Source: CAYSEW01 sp964430245
GTDB taxonomy: Bacteria > Bacteroidota > Bacteroidia > Flavobacteriales_D > Parvicellaceae
DNA: 64,000 nucleotides
NCBI GenBank assembly: GCA_964430245.1
Contig: CAYSEW010000010.1
Location: 1-64,000 of the forward strand
Direction: 5' to 3'
Shown here: piece by piece, positions 35,374-43,688 of the stretch
Layout of the letters: the number at the start of each line of letters is the position of its first letter
Position numbering within the stretch: position 1 is the stretch's first letter
Program-made: the position numbers and the translations under genes
The notes under the pieces: generated by a model
What the model was told of the DNA's origin: nothing
Seen by the model: the letters and a program-made list of their open reading frames with translations, nothing else
The model's database searches: none

Positions 35374-36849
35374 ATGAAAATATTTTTTATTCTATTAATC
35401 TCTCTTATAAGTTATAGCTCTACTGCACAATATCATCTTAAATTCAATATTGATGGTTTAAAGGATACTACCATCTTTTTAGCTAGGTATTTAGGAGACA
35501 GATTATATTATGCTGACACTACTGAATCTATTAATGGTAAAGTAGAATTCAAAAAAGAAAATTATAAAGGTGGTGTATACGCATTAATCTGCCCAGGCCC
35601 CAATTATTTTGAATTCATTATGTCAGACGAACAAATTGAAATGGAAACCTCTATCAATTCATTTATTCCCGATATGAAGGTGAAAAAATCGGAAGAGAAC
35701 AAAATTTTCTATAACTACATTCAATTTATCAATGAAAAGAAAAAACAAGCTGAAGTATTTAAAGCTGCTGGAAACAATGATGAACTTGCAAAACTAGACA
35801 AGGAAGTAAAAGATTTTCAGAAAAAAATAGTCACTGAAAACGGATCAAAATTAATTGGTAAGATCCTCAATATGTCAATTGATCCAGTTATTCCTGAAGC
35901 ATTTCAAAAAAACGACACCCTTAAATACCAATTCTATCTGGAACATTTTTGGGACAACATAGATCTAAGTGATGAAAGAATTGTTCATTCTCCAGTCTTC
36001 CACAACAAGCTCAATTATTTCTTTAAAAAACTATTGATTCAACATCCTGATAGTATTTGTAGACATGCACACAAAGTAATAAACCAAATGAAAGAAGGAA
36101 CAGACCTTTTCAAATACACTGTTCATTTTATCACCTATAATTACGAAACATCTAAGATCATGGGCATGGATGCTGTTTTTGTATGTATGGCTCAAAGCTA
36201 TTATTGCCCTGCTGATAACTCAAAGGCATTTTGGCTTAAGGAGGAAAAGCTGGTAGAGTTATGTGATAGAGCAAATGCATTGGAACCGTTACTTGTAGGG
36301 AAATTTGCCCCAAGAGTTATTTTAGCCGACACTACTCAAGAAAACTGGATCGACTTCTATAAGTTACCTCAAAAATACAATCTCCTAATTTTCTGGGATC
36401 CAGATTGTGGTCATTGTAAAAAAGAGATCCCTAAACTCAAAAAATTATACACTGAACTTGAAGAGAAAAATATAGACATTGAATTCATTGGAATTGGAAC
36501 CAATTTAGAAAATGGAGATTGGAAGAAATTTATTAAAGAAAAAGAAATGAATTGGATCAATATTTCTGACTTCCCTGATGCCAATGAAAATCCGAAAAAA
36601 TACCTATATGAAAAGAAAGTGACCGATCTTAAGAGTTTAAACTTTAGAAAAACATATGATATCTTCAGCACTCCTCAGATCTATTTATTAGATGAAAATA
36701 AAAAGATCATTGGCAAAAAACTAGATGCACTTACTTTTGGAAAATTAATCCAGAATTTAGAAAAAATTCAACTTGATTATGTAAAGAAATTAGAATCAGA
36801 TAATAAAAACAAAAAGGAAAATGACAAAAAAACACATAAGGCAGAATAA
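35374..36849 (+). CDS. TlpA-like thioredoxin-fold protein with N-terminal DUF4369-like domain
   Basis: 491 residues with a signal peptide (to about 18). The N-terminal 90 residues (YHLKFNIDGLKDTTIFLARY) resemble DUF4369. A helical middle part (about 110-300) follows, then a thioredoxin-like domain (about 310-465) with the redox motif C345-G-H-C348 in FWDPDCGHCKKEIP and the later cis-Pro region (DIFSTPQIYLLDE). The end is very Lys/Asn-rich. Such Bacteroidota proteins act as periplasmic or outer-membrane-linked thiol-disulfide oxidoreductases. The neighbours downstream are two DUF1573 proteins. Confidence 0.85.
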   Translation: MKIFFILLISLISYSSTAQYHLKFNIDGLKDTTIFLARYLGDRLYYADTTESINGKVEFKKENYKGGVYALICPGPNYFEFIMSDEQIEMETSINSFIPDMKVKKSEENKIFYNYIQFINEKKKQAEVFKAAGNNDELAKLDKEVKDFQKKIVTENGSKLIGKILNMSIDPVIPEAFQKNDTLKYQFYLEHFWDNIDLSDERIVHSPVFHNKLNYFFKKLLIQHPDSICRHAHKVINQMKEGTDLFKYTVHFITYNYETSKIMGMDAVFVCMAQSYYCPADNSKAFWLKEEKLVELCDRANALEPLLVGKFAPRVILADTTQENWIDFYKLPQKYNLLIFWDPDCGHCKKEIPKLKKLYTELEEKNIDIEFIGIGTNLENGDWKKFIKEKEMNWINISDFPDANENPKKYLYEKKVTDLKSLNFRKTYDIFSTPQIYLLDENKKIIGKKLDALTFGKLIQNLEKIQLDYVKKLESDNKNKKENDKKTHKAE

Positions 36850-36908
36850 TTCTGGCAACCTTTTTGTTAATGAATTGTTAAAGATGAAAGAAAACAACAA
36901 GTCATTTA

Positions 36909-36916
36909 TATATTTG
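36909..36916 (+). promoter_or_regulatory. promoter -7 box for the DUF1573 gene
   Basis: TATATTTG fits TAnnTTTG exactly and lies 40 bases before the ATG at 36956. It supports that start over the in-frame ATG at 36929. The -33 box is not evident. Confidence 0.45.
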
Positions 36917-36955
36917 ATTAAGTAAACCATGATAATAACAACTAATAATAAAACA

Positions 36956-37408
36956 ATGAAAAAATCAATTTTAGCTTTCGGAGTACTTTTTATGGCTCTA
37001 TTTACCCTTAGCCCTATTGCCAATGCACAAGATGCAAAGGTTGGTGGTGCCGAGATATCATTAGATAAAGAAACACATGACTATGGTGTAATGAAACAAC
37101 ATGCTAATGGAGAATGTGTATTTGTTTTTACCAATACTGGAACTGAACCATTGATCATTTCCAATGCAAAAGGATCTTGTGGTTGCACTGTTCCTTCCTG
37201 GCCAAGAGAACCTATAGCACCAGGAGCTTCAGGTGAATTAAAAGTAAAATATGACACAAAAAGAATCGGTTTAATCAATAAATCTGTTACTATTCAATCT
37301 AATGCGGTAACTAATCCAACAAAAATTATTCGCATAAAAGGAGAAATAAAAGCACCAGATGCCACTGCCTCTCCTATCAAGCCTGTTGAAGGTCCAGTAA
37401 ATAATTAA
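36956..37408 (+). CDS. DUF1573 domain exported protein
   Basis: 150 residues from the ATG at 36956, the start that gives a proper signal peptide (SILAFGVLFMALFTLSPIANAQ). The rest is one DUF1573 immunoglobulin-like domain: THDYGVMKQHANGECVFVF, TNTGTEPLIISNAKGSCGC and APGASGELKVKYDTKRIGL. DUF1573 domains resemble ASPM-SPD-2-Hydin modules and are presumed to bind other proteins. A terminator follows, so it is a single-gene transcript; a related gene lies immediately after it. Confidence 0.85.
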   Translation: MKKSILAFGVLFMALFTLSPIANAQDAKVGGAEISLDKETHDYGVMKQHANGECVFVFTNTGTEPLIISNAKGSCGCTVPSWPREPIAPGASGELKVKYDTKRIGLINKSVTIQSNAVTNPTKIIRIKGEIKAPDATASPIKPVEGPVNN

Positions 37409-37420
37409 TAAAAATCATTT

Positions 37421-37452
37421 AATCCCTCGTTTACTAAACGGGGGATTTTTTT
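37421..37452 (+). terminator. intrinsic terminator after the DUF1573 gene
   Basis: AATCCCTCGTTT (37421-37432) pairs with AAACGGGGGATT (37436-37447) over 12 bp with one G-U pair and a 3-base loop, then a T run to 37452. It lies between two DUF1573 genes and only four bases before the next ATG. Confidence 0.9.
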
Positions 37453-37456
37453 ATCC

Positions 37457-37825
37457 ATGCATTTCCTTACTTATATATTTTTATTATTTACTCCAGGGGT
37501 TATCTTTTGTCAGCCTGAGATTAATTTCAATAAAAAAGTACATAAGTTCCCTAAAACAAAAGAAGGAATAACACTAGAACATGATTTCCTTTTTACTAAT
37601 ACTGGCAATGAACCTTTGATTATTAATAACATAAAAGTAAGCTGTACTTGTACAAAATTTACTTATGCTGATGAAGCAATTAAACCTGGAAAATCTGGTT
37701 CTATTCATGTTACCTTTGACACTAATAAAAAGTATAAATGGCAAGACAGAAAATTAATGATTATGTCCAATGCTAAAAACAATCCTGAAACCATAAGATT
37801 CAAGGTAATGGTGGATAATAAATAA
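37457..37825 (+). CDS. second DUF1573 domain exported protein
   Basis: 122 residues: a signal peptide (MHFLTYIFLLFTPGVIFCQ), then one DUF1573 domain (INFNKKVHKFPKTKEGITLE, FTNTGNEPLIINNIKVSC, IKPGKSGSIHVTFDT). It is a paralogue of the gene just upstream, probably from duplication, but lacks that protein's Ala/Pro tail. The start codon lies right behind the upstream terminator, so its expression may depend on read-through or on a promoter overlapping the hairpin. Confidence 0.8.
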   Translation: MHFLTYIFLLFTPGVIFCQPEINFNKKVHKFPKTKEGITLEHDFLFTNTGNEPLIINNIKVSCTCTKFTYADEAIKPGKSGSIHVTFDTNKKYKWQDRKLMIMSNAKNNPETIRFKVMVDNK

Positions 37826-37830
37826 CCCTT

Positions 37831-38700
37831 ATGAGAGGACTATTGATATTTATTTTTCTGTTTTGTAGCTTAAAAAGCTCTTTTTCTCAAAACACTTATC
37901 AAGGTTTATTATGGGAAATCTATGGAAATGGACTGACTGATACTTCATACCTGTATGGAACAATGCATATTCAGGACGAACGTGTTTTCCAATTTCAAGA
38001 AGGAGTACAAAAAGCTTTTGATAGATCTGTAATTTTTGCTATGGAATTAAATATGGATAGCGTTAACACTCTTGAATTAATGAGTGAATTAATCATGGAA
38101 TCCCCCTATCGATTAGATTCATTATTATCAGAAAATGAATATGAAATTGTCAATCAATATTTTAAAGACTCTTTAGGAATTGGGCTTTTAATTTTCAACA
38201 AAATGCAACCCATTTATACTTCTCAAATGGTTTCCTTAAAAAAAATGAATAAAGACCGTGCTGAAGCATTGGATATTTATCTCTTTAATAATGCTAAAGA
38301 ACAAAACAAAATAGTTGTTGGTCTAGAATTCATGGAAGAGCAAATAAATGCTTTTAAAAGTATTCCTTATGACATTCAGGCAAAAGAATTGTTCAATGCA
38401 GTAGAAGATGCTATTAATGGAGAAGACCAACAAATTGATGGATTAATTGAATACTACATCAAAGGTGATCTTGATAGACTTTTAGCATTAACTTTAGAAA
38501 GTGAGTTTTCAGATAATGAAATCAATACTATATTTCAAAAAGTATTTTTAGTAAATAGAAATCATAAAATGGCTGACAGGTCAGAAAAATACATTAAAGA
38601 AGGGTCGACATTTATCGCTATAGGAGCAGCTCATTTACCTGGAGATGAGGGTGTTATAGAAAATTTAAGAAAAAAAGGATATACTGTAAAAGCCTTTTAA
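37831..38700 (+). CDS. TraB/GumN family exported protein
   Basis: 289 residues with a signal peptide (to about 20). The family N-terminal motif is GLLWEIYGNGLTDTSYLYGT followed by MHIQDERVFQF, and the C-terminal motif is FIAIGAAHLPGDEGVIENLR. TraB/GumN proteins are related to Tiki metalloproteases; the conserved GTxH (GTMH here) and GAxHLPG motifs carry the presumed metal ligands. It starts five bases after the second DUF1573 gene and is probably co-transcribed with it. It converges with sucD, overlapping by four bases. Confidence 0.85.
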   Translation: MRGLLIFIFLFCSLKSSFSQNTYQGLLWEIYGNGLTDTSYLYGTMHIQDERVFQFQEGVQKAFDRSVIFAMELNMDSVNTLELMSELIMESPYRLDSLLSENEYEIVNQYFKDSLGIGLLIFNKMQPIYTSQMVSLKKMNKDRAEALDIYLFNNAKEQNKIVVGLEFMEEQINAFKSIPYDIQAKELFNAVEDAINGEDQQIDGLIEYYIKGDLDRLLALTLESEFSDNEINTIFQKVFLVNRNHKMADRSEKYIKEGSTFIAIGAAHLPGDEGVIENLRKKGYTVKAF

Positions 38701-39578
38701 ACAGTTGCAACTCCTAACAACTCTGCCATTTTTGTACCAAGATCAGCTGGAGAATCAACTACATGAACTCCACATTCCTTTAATATTTGTTTTTTAGCTG
38801 CAGCTGTATCACTCTCACCTCCAACAATAGCACCTGCATGTCCCATTGTTCTTCCTTTAGGTGCTGTATCACCAGCAATAAACGCAACAACTGGTTTTGT
38901 TCCATTCTCTTTGATCCATTTACCAGCTTCAGCTTCCAAATTACCACCAATCTCACCGATCATAATAATTCCCTCAGTTTCTTCATCGTTCATTAATAAT
39001 TCAACTGCTTCTTTAGTAGTAGTTCCTATGATTGGATCACCACCTATTCCAATGGCTGTTGTTTGTCCCAAACCTACTTTAGAGATCTGATCTACTGCTT
39101 CGTATGTTAAAGTACCTGACTTGCTTACAATACCTATTGATCCTTTCTGGAAAATAAAACCTGGCATGATCCCCACTTTAGCTTCACCTGCAGTAATAAC
39201 TCCTGGACAATTTGGACCTACTAACCTACAATTAGAATTTCTTAAATATTCCTTCACCTTGATCATATCAGCAACAGGTATTCCTTCAGTAATACATATT
39301 ACCACTTTTATACCAGCTTCAGCTGCTTCCATTATTGCATCTGAAGCAAAAGCAGGAGGCACAAATATTACTGAAACATCAGCACCAGTTGAGCTAACAG
39401 CGTCTTCTACAGTATTAAATACTGGTTTACCCAAATGATCTGTTCCTCCTTTTCCTGGAGTTACACCACCAACTATATTGGTTCCATATTCAATCATTTG
39501 TTCGGAATGAAATGTTCCTTCACCTCCAGTAAAACCCTGAACGATCACTTTTGAATTATTATTGACTAGTACACTCAT
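38697..39578 (-). CDS. sucD: succinyl-CoA synthetase (ADP/GDP-forming) alpha subunit
   Basis: 293 residues, the usual length. It shows the CoA-binding start (KVIVQGFTGGEGTFHSEQMI, GGVTPGKGG), the NCPGVI segment, and the phospho-His loop GRTMGHAGAIVGG near residue 246. It catalyses succinyl-CoA to succinate with substrate-level phosphorylation in the TCA cycle. The beta subunit gene (sucC) is not in the window. The gene lies downstream of rpsA but beyond rpsA's terminator, so it has separate transcription. Confidence 0.96.
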   Translation of the reverse strand: MSVLVNNNSKVIVQGFTGGEGTFHSEQMIEYGTNIVGGVTPGKGGTDHLGKPVFNTVEDAVSSTGADVSVIFVPPAFASDAIMEAAEAGIKVVICITEGIPVADMIKVKEYLRNSNCRLVGPNCPGVITAGEAKVGIMPGFIFQKGSIGIVSKSGTLTYEAVDQISKVGLGQTTAIGIGGDPIIGTTTKEAVELLMNDEETEGIIMIGEIGGNLEAEAGKWIKENGTKPVVAFIAGDTAPKGRTMGHAGAIVGGESDTAAAKKQILKECGVHVVDSPADLGTKMAELLGVATV

Positions 39579-39637
39579 TAATATGTATTTATTTAAATAA
39601 AATTGAAGGCATAAAGTTAATCATCAAAATCATAAAA

Positions 39638-39669
39638 AATAAAAAAACCGCCCTAAAATAGAGCGGTTT
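39638..39669 (-). terminator. intrinsic terminator after rpsA
   Basis: AAACCGC (39645-39651) and GCGGTTT (39663-39669) pair, with a further CTA/TAG inner match. On the minus strand the hairpin is followed by a T run (39638-39647, read in reverse). It lies 24 bases after the rpsA stop and upstream of sucD. Confidence 0.88.
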
Positions 39670-39692
39670 CAATATTAGATTGATTAGATAGA

Positions 39693-41729
39693 TTATTTTT
39701 TCTTATCCATCTTGTTTTTCAATTCAGCTAAAGCATCTAAATCACCAAGAGTTGTTTTTTCTGAAGCATCATTGATGTTCTTAACAGCTCTACTAGTTTT
39801 ACTTGATTTTGCTTTTGTCTTCTTTTCTTGAACTTCACCCCATACTTTAGTATGAGAAACAAGAATTTTCTTACTATCCTTATTGAATTCAATAATCTTG
39901 AACTGGATTTTCTCATCTGCACCAACATATGAATCATCTTCTTTTTTCATATGCTTAGCTGGACAATATGCTTCAACACCATATGGCATTGATACTATCC
40001 CTGCTTTATCTTTTAATTTAATCACAGTTCCTTCATGTACAGAATCCATTACAAATAAAGTTTCATATACATCCCATGGATTTTCTTCAAGTTGCTTATA
40101 TCCTAAGCTAAGTCTTCTATTTTCTTTATCTAATTCTAGAACTACAACTTCCAACTCATCTCCAACGGCACAGAACTCAGAAGGGTGCTTATATTTCTTA
40201 TCCCATGAAAGGTCAGAAATATGAATCAAACCATCAATCCCTTCTTCAACTTCAACAAAAACACCAAAATTGGTGAAATTTCTCACTTTCGACTGATGTT
40301 TTGAATCTGCAGGATATTTAGTTTCAATATTTTCCCATGGATCTGGCATTAGTTGTTTAATACCTAAAGACATTTTTCTTTCTTCTCTGTCTAAAGTAAG
40401 TACAACAGCTTCTACCTCATCTCCAACTTTAAGAAAATCATTGGCAGTTCTTAAATGCTGACTCCAACTCATTTCTGATACATGTACCAATCCTTCAACA
40501 CCAGTTGCAATTTCTATAAAAGCGCCATAATCAGCTAACACAACTACTTTTCCTTTCACATTATCACCAACATTTAATTTTGGATCTAAGTTTTCCCAAG
40601 GATGATCATTTAATTGTTTTAAACCTAAAGCGATTCTCTTTTTATTATCATCAAAATCAAGAATAACCACTTTGATTTTTTCATCTAATGTCACTATTTC
40701 TTCAGGATGATTAACTCTTCCCCAAGAAAGATCAGTAATATGAACTAAGCCATCAACACCACCAAGATCAATAAAGACTCCATAAGATGTAATATTCTTA
40801 ACAGTTCCTTCTAGAACCTGACCTTTTTCAAGACCAGACATGATTTGTTTTTTCTGCTCTTCTATTTCAGCTTCTATCAATGCTTTATGAGAAACAACAA
40901 CGTTTTTAAATTCATGATTGATCTTAACCACTTTGAATTCCATGTTTTTACCAACATATTGATCATAATCACGAATTGGTTTTACATCGATCTGTGATCC
41001 TGGCAAGAAAGCTTCAATTCCAAATACATCTACTATCAACCCTCCTTTTGTTCTACATTTAACAAATCCAGTAGTGATCTCACCTGAAGCCAAAATTTCA
41101 TTAACACGTTGCCATGCCAAATGAGTTCTAGCCGTTTTATGAGAAACAACCAATTGACCAGTTTTATCTTCCATGCTTTCGATAAAAAGATCGACTTCAT
41201 CTCCGATTTTTAGATCAGCGTTGTATCTAAATTCATTTTTAGGAACAATACCTTCACTTTTATAATTGATGTTGATTACAACTTCTTTTTTATTGATTGA
41301 TAGAACATACCCTTTCACTAACTCTTTTTCCTCAATTTGAGTAAGTGTTCCATCATACATTTGATTTAACTTTTCTCTTTCGTCTTTTGAATAAGTATCA
41401 ATTTCTGATTCAAATGTATCCCAGTTAAACTCTTCTTGAACAACTTCTGTTTTAACTTCTTTTTCAGCAACTGCTGTTACAACTTCTTCTTTTACAGTAA
41501 CCTCTTCAACCTTAGCAGTTTCAACTTTAGTAGCTACCTTCTTTTTAGTAGCAGTTGTAGCTTTTTTAGTTGCTGTTTTTTTAGCAGTTGTAGCTTTTTT
41601 AGTTGTAGTTGTTTTTGCAGCTGTTGACTTTTTAGCAGTTGTAGCTTTAGTAGCTGTTTTTTTGGTAGTAGTGGCTTTAGCAGTAGCTTTTTTAGTTGCT
41701 GTAGCCTTTTTTTCTTTAGATTCAGCCAT
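39693..41729 (-). CDS. rpsA: 30S ribosomal protein S1 with a Lys/Ala/Thr-rich N-terminal extension
   Basis: 678 residues from the ATG at 41729 (MAESKEKKATATKK); the frame runs back to 41762 but the promoter and leader fit 41729. Residues 1-75 are almost only Lys, Ala and Thr (units such as TKKATTAKK), then about 40 acidic residues, then six S1 RNA-binding domains (for example GVFIDLGGVDGLVHITDLSW and GAFIEIATGVEGLVHVSEMS). S1 binds mRNA on the 30S subunit, which matters in this phylum because Shine-Dalgarno pairing is rare. The histone-H1-like head is unusual. The gene has its own promoter and terminator. Confidence 0.95.
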   Translation of the reverse strand: MAESKEKKATATKKATAKATTTKKTATKATTAKKSTAAKTTTTKKATTAKKTATKKATTATKKKVATKVETAKVEEVTVKEEVVTAVAEKEVKTEVVQEEFNWDTFESEIDTYSKDEREKLNQMYDGTLTQIEEKELVKGYVLSINKKEVVININYKSEGIVPKNEFRYNADLKIGDEVDLFIESMEDKTGQLVVSHKTARTHLAWQRVNEILASGEITTGFVKCRTKGGLIVDVFGIEAFLPGSQIDVKPIRDYDQYVGKNMEFKVVKINHEFKNVVVSHKALIEAEIEEQKKQIMSGLEKGQVLEGTVKNITSYGVFIDLGGVDGLVHITDLSWGRVNHPEEIVTLDEKIKVVILDFDDNKKRIALGLKQLNDHPWENLDPKLNVGDNVKGKVVVLADYGAFIEIATGVEGLVHVSEMSWSQHLRTANDFLKVGDEVEAVVLTLDREERKMSLGIKQLMPDPWENIETKYPADSKHQSKVRNFTNFGVFVEVEEGIDGLIHISDLSWDKKYKHPSEFCAVGDELEVVVLELDKENRRLSLGYKQLEENPWDVYETLFVMDSVHEGTVIKLKDKAGIVSMPYGVEAYCPAKHMKKEDDSYVGADEKIQFKIIEFNKDSKKILVSHTKVWGEVQEKKTKAKSSKTSRAVKNINDASEKTTLGDLDALAELKNKMDKKK

Positions 41730-41745
41730 ATGGCGTAAATTTATT

Positions 41746-41797
41746 GTATCTCGATACGGCAATCACGAGAGAATTAAACATACCTGAGCCGACAGGT
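41746..41797 (-). promoter_or_regulatory. structured 5' leader of rpsA
   Basis: Two small hairpins lie in the leader of about 80 bases: 41782-41797 (ACCTG/CAGGT on the minus strand, 5 bp, 6-base loop) and 41746-41757 (GTAT/ATAC, 4 bp, 4-base loop). S1 represses its own translation by binding its leader in E. coli; a similar use here is inference. Confidence 0.4.
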
Positions 41798-41813
41798 TTC
41801 CTTTTTCGGGATG

Positions 41814-41845
41814 CAAATGTAGTGTTTTTAACAATAAACATCAAA
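41814..41845 (-). promoter_or_regulatory. rpsA promoter
   Basis: On the minus strand TTTG (41842-41845) is followed by 20 bases and then TACATTTG (41814-41821), a full match to the Bacteroidota consensus. It is 84 bases before the ATG at 41729. It is one of the best promoters in the window. Confidence 0.75.
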
Positions 41846-41876
41846 GTCTTATTAGTATTTAGAATAAATTTGACCT

Positions 41877-42635
41877 ATGAATTCAACTATTTATCCGTTT
41901 TTCATTGTTTTATATGCTCTGTTTTCTTGCAATGAACCGATTGTGAAAAAAGAAATCAAAGGATCTTTAAAAACAGAACCAGCTATTGAATTAACAGAGC
42001 TAAAAATATGTAACTGGGACAGTATCATGCAAAAAAATGGATTAGTGAACATCCTTAAGATCGACCCAAGTCTTAAAGTAAACCTCAAATATTCTTCTGA
42101 AGATAATTTTATGAAAAAAGATGTTTATGGATGCCTTGAGAATTGCTACCTACAACCCGATGTAGCTGAAAAACTAAAAATGGCTCAGCTATATTTAAAA
42201 GCAGAAAATAAAGATCTAACTCTATTAATATGGGATGGCACACGACCAAGAAGTGTACAAAAACACATGTGGAATCTACTAGACATGCCTGATAATGAAA
42301 AAGTCAATTTCGTCTCTGATCCAAAATTTGGTTCTCTTCATAATTTCGGTGCGGCTATTGACCTTACAATCTACGACTTAAAAGATGAGAAATTATTGGA
42401 TATGGGAACAGAGTATGATCATTTTGGTGTACTTGCATGGCCGATAAAAGAAAAGGAAATGCTAAAACAAAAAAGACTCAATCAAAATCAGATCAACAAC
42501 AGACAACTACTCAGAAAAGTAATGTCTAAAGCAGGGTTTTACAACCTAAAAACAGAATGGTGGCATTTCAATAGCTTATCAAGATCAGCAGCTGTAAAAA
42601 AATACTCCATTATAGAAGGGGAAATAAAACCATAA
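41877..42635 (+). CDS. D-alanyl-D-alanine dipeptidase, VanX/DdpX-type (M15D) lipoprotein
   Basis: 252 residues. The N-terminus is a lipoprotein signal (LFSC, Cys18). The zinc site is complete: His155 and Asp162 in SLHNFGAAIDL, and Glu227 and His230 in TEWWHFN; Arg123 in DGTRPRS matches the conserved Arg. The enzyme cleaves D-Ala-D-Ala in cell-wall turnover; no van cluster is nearby, so housekeeping recycling is more likely than resistance. It starts divergently from rpsA and is 15 bases upstream of ribD. Confidence 0.9.
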   Translation: MNSTIYPFFIVLYALFSCNEPIVKKEIKGSLKTEPAIELTELKICNWDSIMQKNGLVNILKIDPSLKVNLKYSSEDNFMKKDVYGCLENCYLQPDVAEKLKMAQLYLKAENKDLTLLIWDGTRPRSVQKHMWNLLDMPDNEKVNFVSDPKFGSLHNFGAAIDLTIYDLKDEKLLDMGTEYDHFGVLAWPIKEKEMLKQKRLNQNQINNRQLLRKVMSKAGFYNLKTEWWHFNSLSRSAAVKKYSIIEGEIKP

Positions 42636-42650
42636 TGATACATTAGCACT

Positions 42651-43688
42651 ATGAACAATGAAGAAAAGTACATGCTTAGATGTATTGAACTCGCAAAAAA
42701 GGGAATGGGCAATGTTTCACCTAATCCTTTAGTTGGAGCAGTAATTGTTCATGAAAATAAGATAATAGGAGAAGGCTACCATCAACTATATGGTGGTCCT
42801 CATGCAGAGGTGAATGCTATTGAGCAAGTCAACAATAAAGAACTCCTTAAAAAATGTACTTTATATGTTTCACTTGAACCTTGTTCTCATATGGGTAAAA
42901 CTCCTCCTTGTTCGGACCTAATTATTAAAAATGGAATTCCAAAAGTAGTAGTTGGTTGTAAAGATGTATTTGAAAAAGTAAATGGACAAGGAATAGAAAA
43001 ATTAATAGCTGCTGGTATTGAAGTTACAATTGGATTGCTTGAGAAGGAGTGCTTAGTGTTAAATAATAGATTTTCAACCTATCATCAAAAAAAGAGACCC
43101 TATATTATATTAAAATGGGCTCAAACTCTAGATGGATATATTGATAAGCAAAGAGATGAAAAAAACCTAAAAGGTGTCAACTGGATAACATCAGAAATCA
43201 CCCAATCATTAACCCATCAATGGAGAGCAGAAGAGGACGCCATTCTAGTAGGAAGAAACACTATTAAAAATGACAACCCCTCACTTACAGTAAGAGCATA
43301 TAATGGAAATAACCCTAAAAGATTCATTATTGATCCTGACTTAAAATTATCCGAAGACTACAAAATTTTTAAAGACGGCAATTTATCTTTCATCATCAAT
43401 ACAATAAAATCCAATAATGAAAGTAAAGTTGAATACATTAAATGCTCTAAATCCAATTTACTAGATGAATTAATGACTATTCTTTACAAGAGTAAAATCC
43501 AATCTATTATTATAGAAGGAGGCAAAAGCACTATTGACAAATTTATTGAGAAGGATCTATGGGATGAAGCTAGGGTATTAACAGGAAATGTCTTTTTCGA
43601 AAACGGACTACCTGCACCTAAATTAAATAAATCCCCTCTGCATTCCTACCATGTTAACAATGATAGAATTGATATATTTAGAAAATGA
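42651..43688 (+). CDS. ribD: bifunctional riboflavin deaminase/reductase RibD
   Basis: 345 residues, the usual length. The N-terminal deaminase has the zinc motif HAEVNAI and PCSHMGKTPPCSD; the C-terminal reductase domain includes RPYIILKWAQTLDGYI and SIIIEGGKSTID. It performs the deamination and reduction steps after GTP cyclohydrolase II in riboflavin synthesis. The stop overlaps the DMT transporter start by four bases, so translation is coupled. The other rib genes are not in the window. Confidence 0.95.
   Translation: MNNEEKYMLRCIELAKKGMGNVSPNPLVGAVIVHENKIIGEGYHQLYGGPHAEVNAIEQVNNKELLKKCTLYVSLEPCSHMGKTPPCSDLIIKNGIPKVVVGCKDVFEKVNGQGIEKLIAAGIEVTIGLLEKECLVLNNRFSTYHQKKRPYIILKWAQTLDGYIDKQRDEKNLKGVNWITSEITQSLTHQWRAEEDAILVGRNTIKNDNPSLTVRAYNGNNPKRFIIDPDLKLSEDYKIFKDGNLSFIINTIKSNNESKVEYIKCSKSNLLDELMTILYKSKIQSIIIEGGKSTIDKFIEKDLWDEARVLTGNVFFENGLPAPKLNKSPLHSYHVNNDRIDIFRK

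Noticed and set aside
41436..41627. 63-codon Ser/Phe/Cys-rich frame opposite rpsA
   Set aside because: It is the complement of the Lys/Ala/Thr-rich repeats of S1.
41877..42635. Vancomycin resistance (VanX) cluster
   Set aside because: Only the dipeptidase is present; there is no VanA ligase, VanH or two-component pair. Housekeeping peptidoglycan recycling is more likely.
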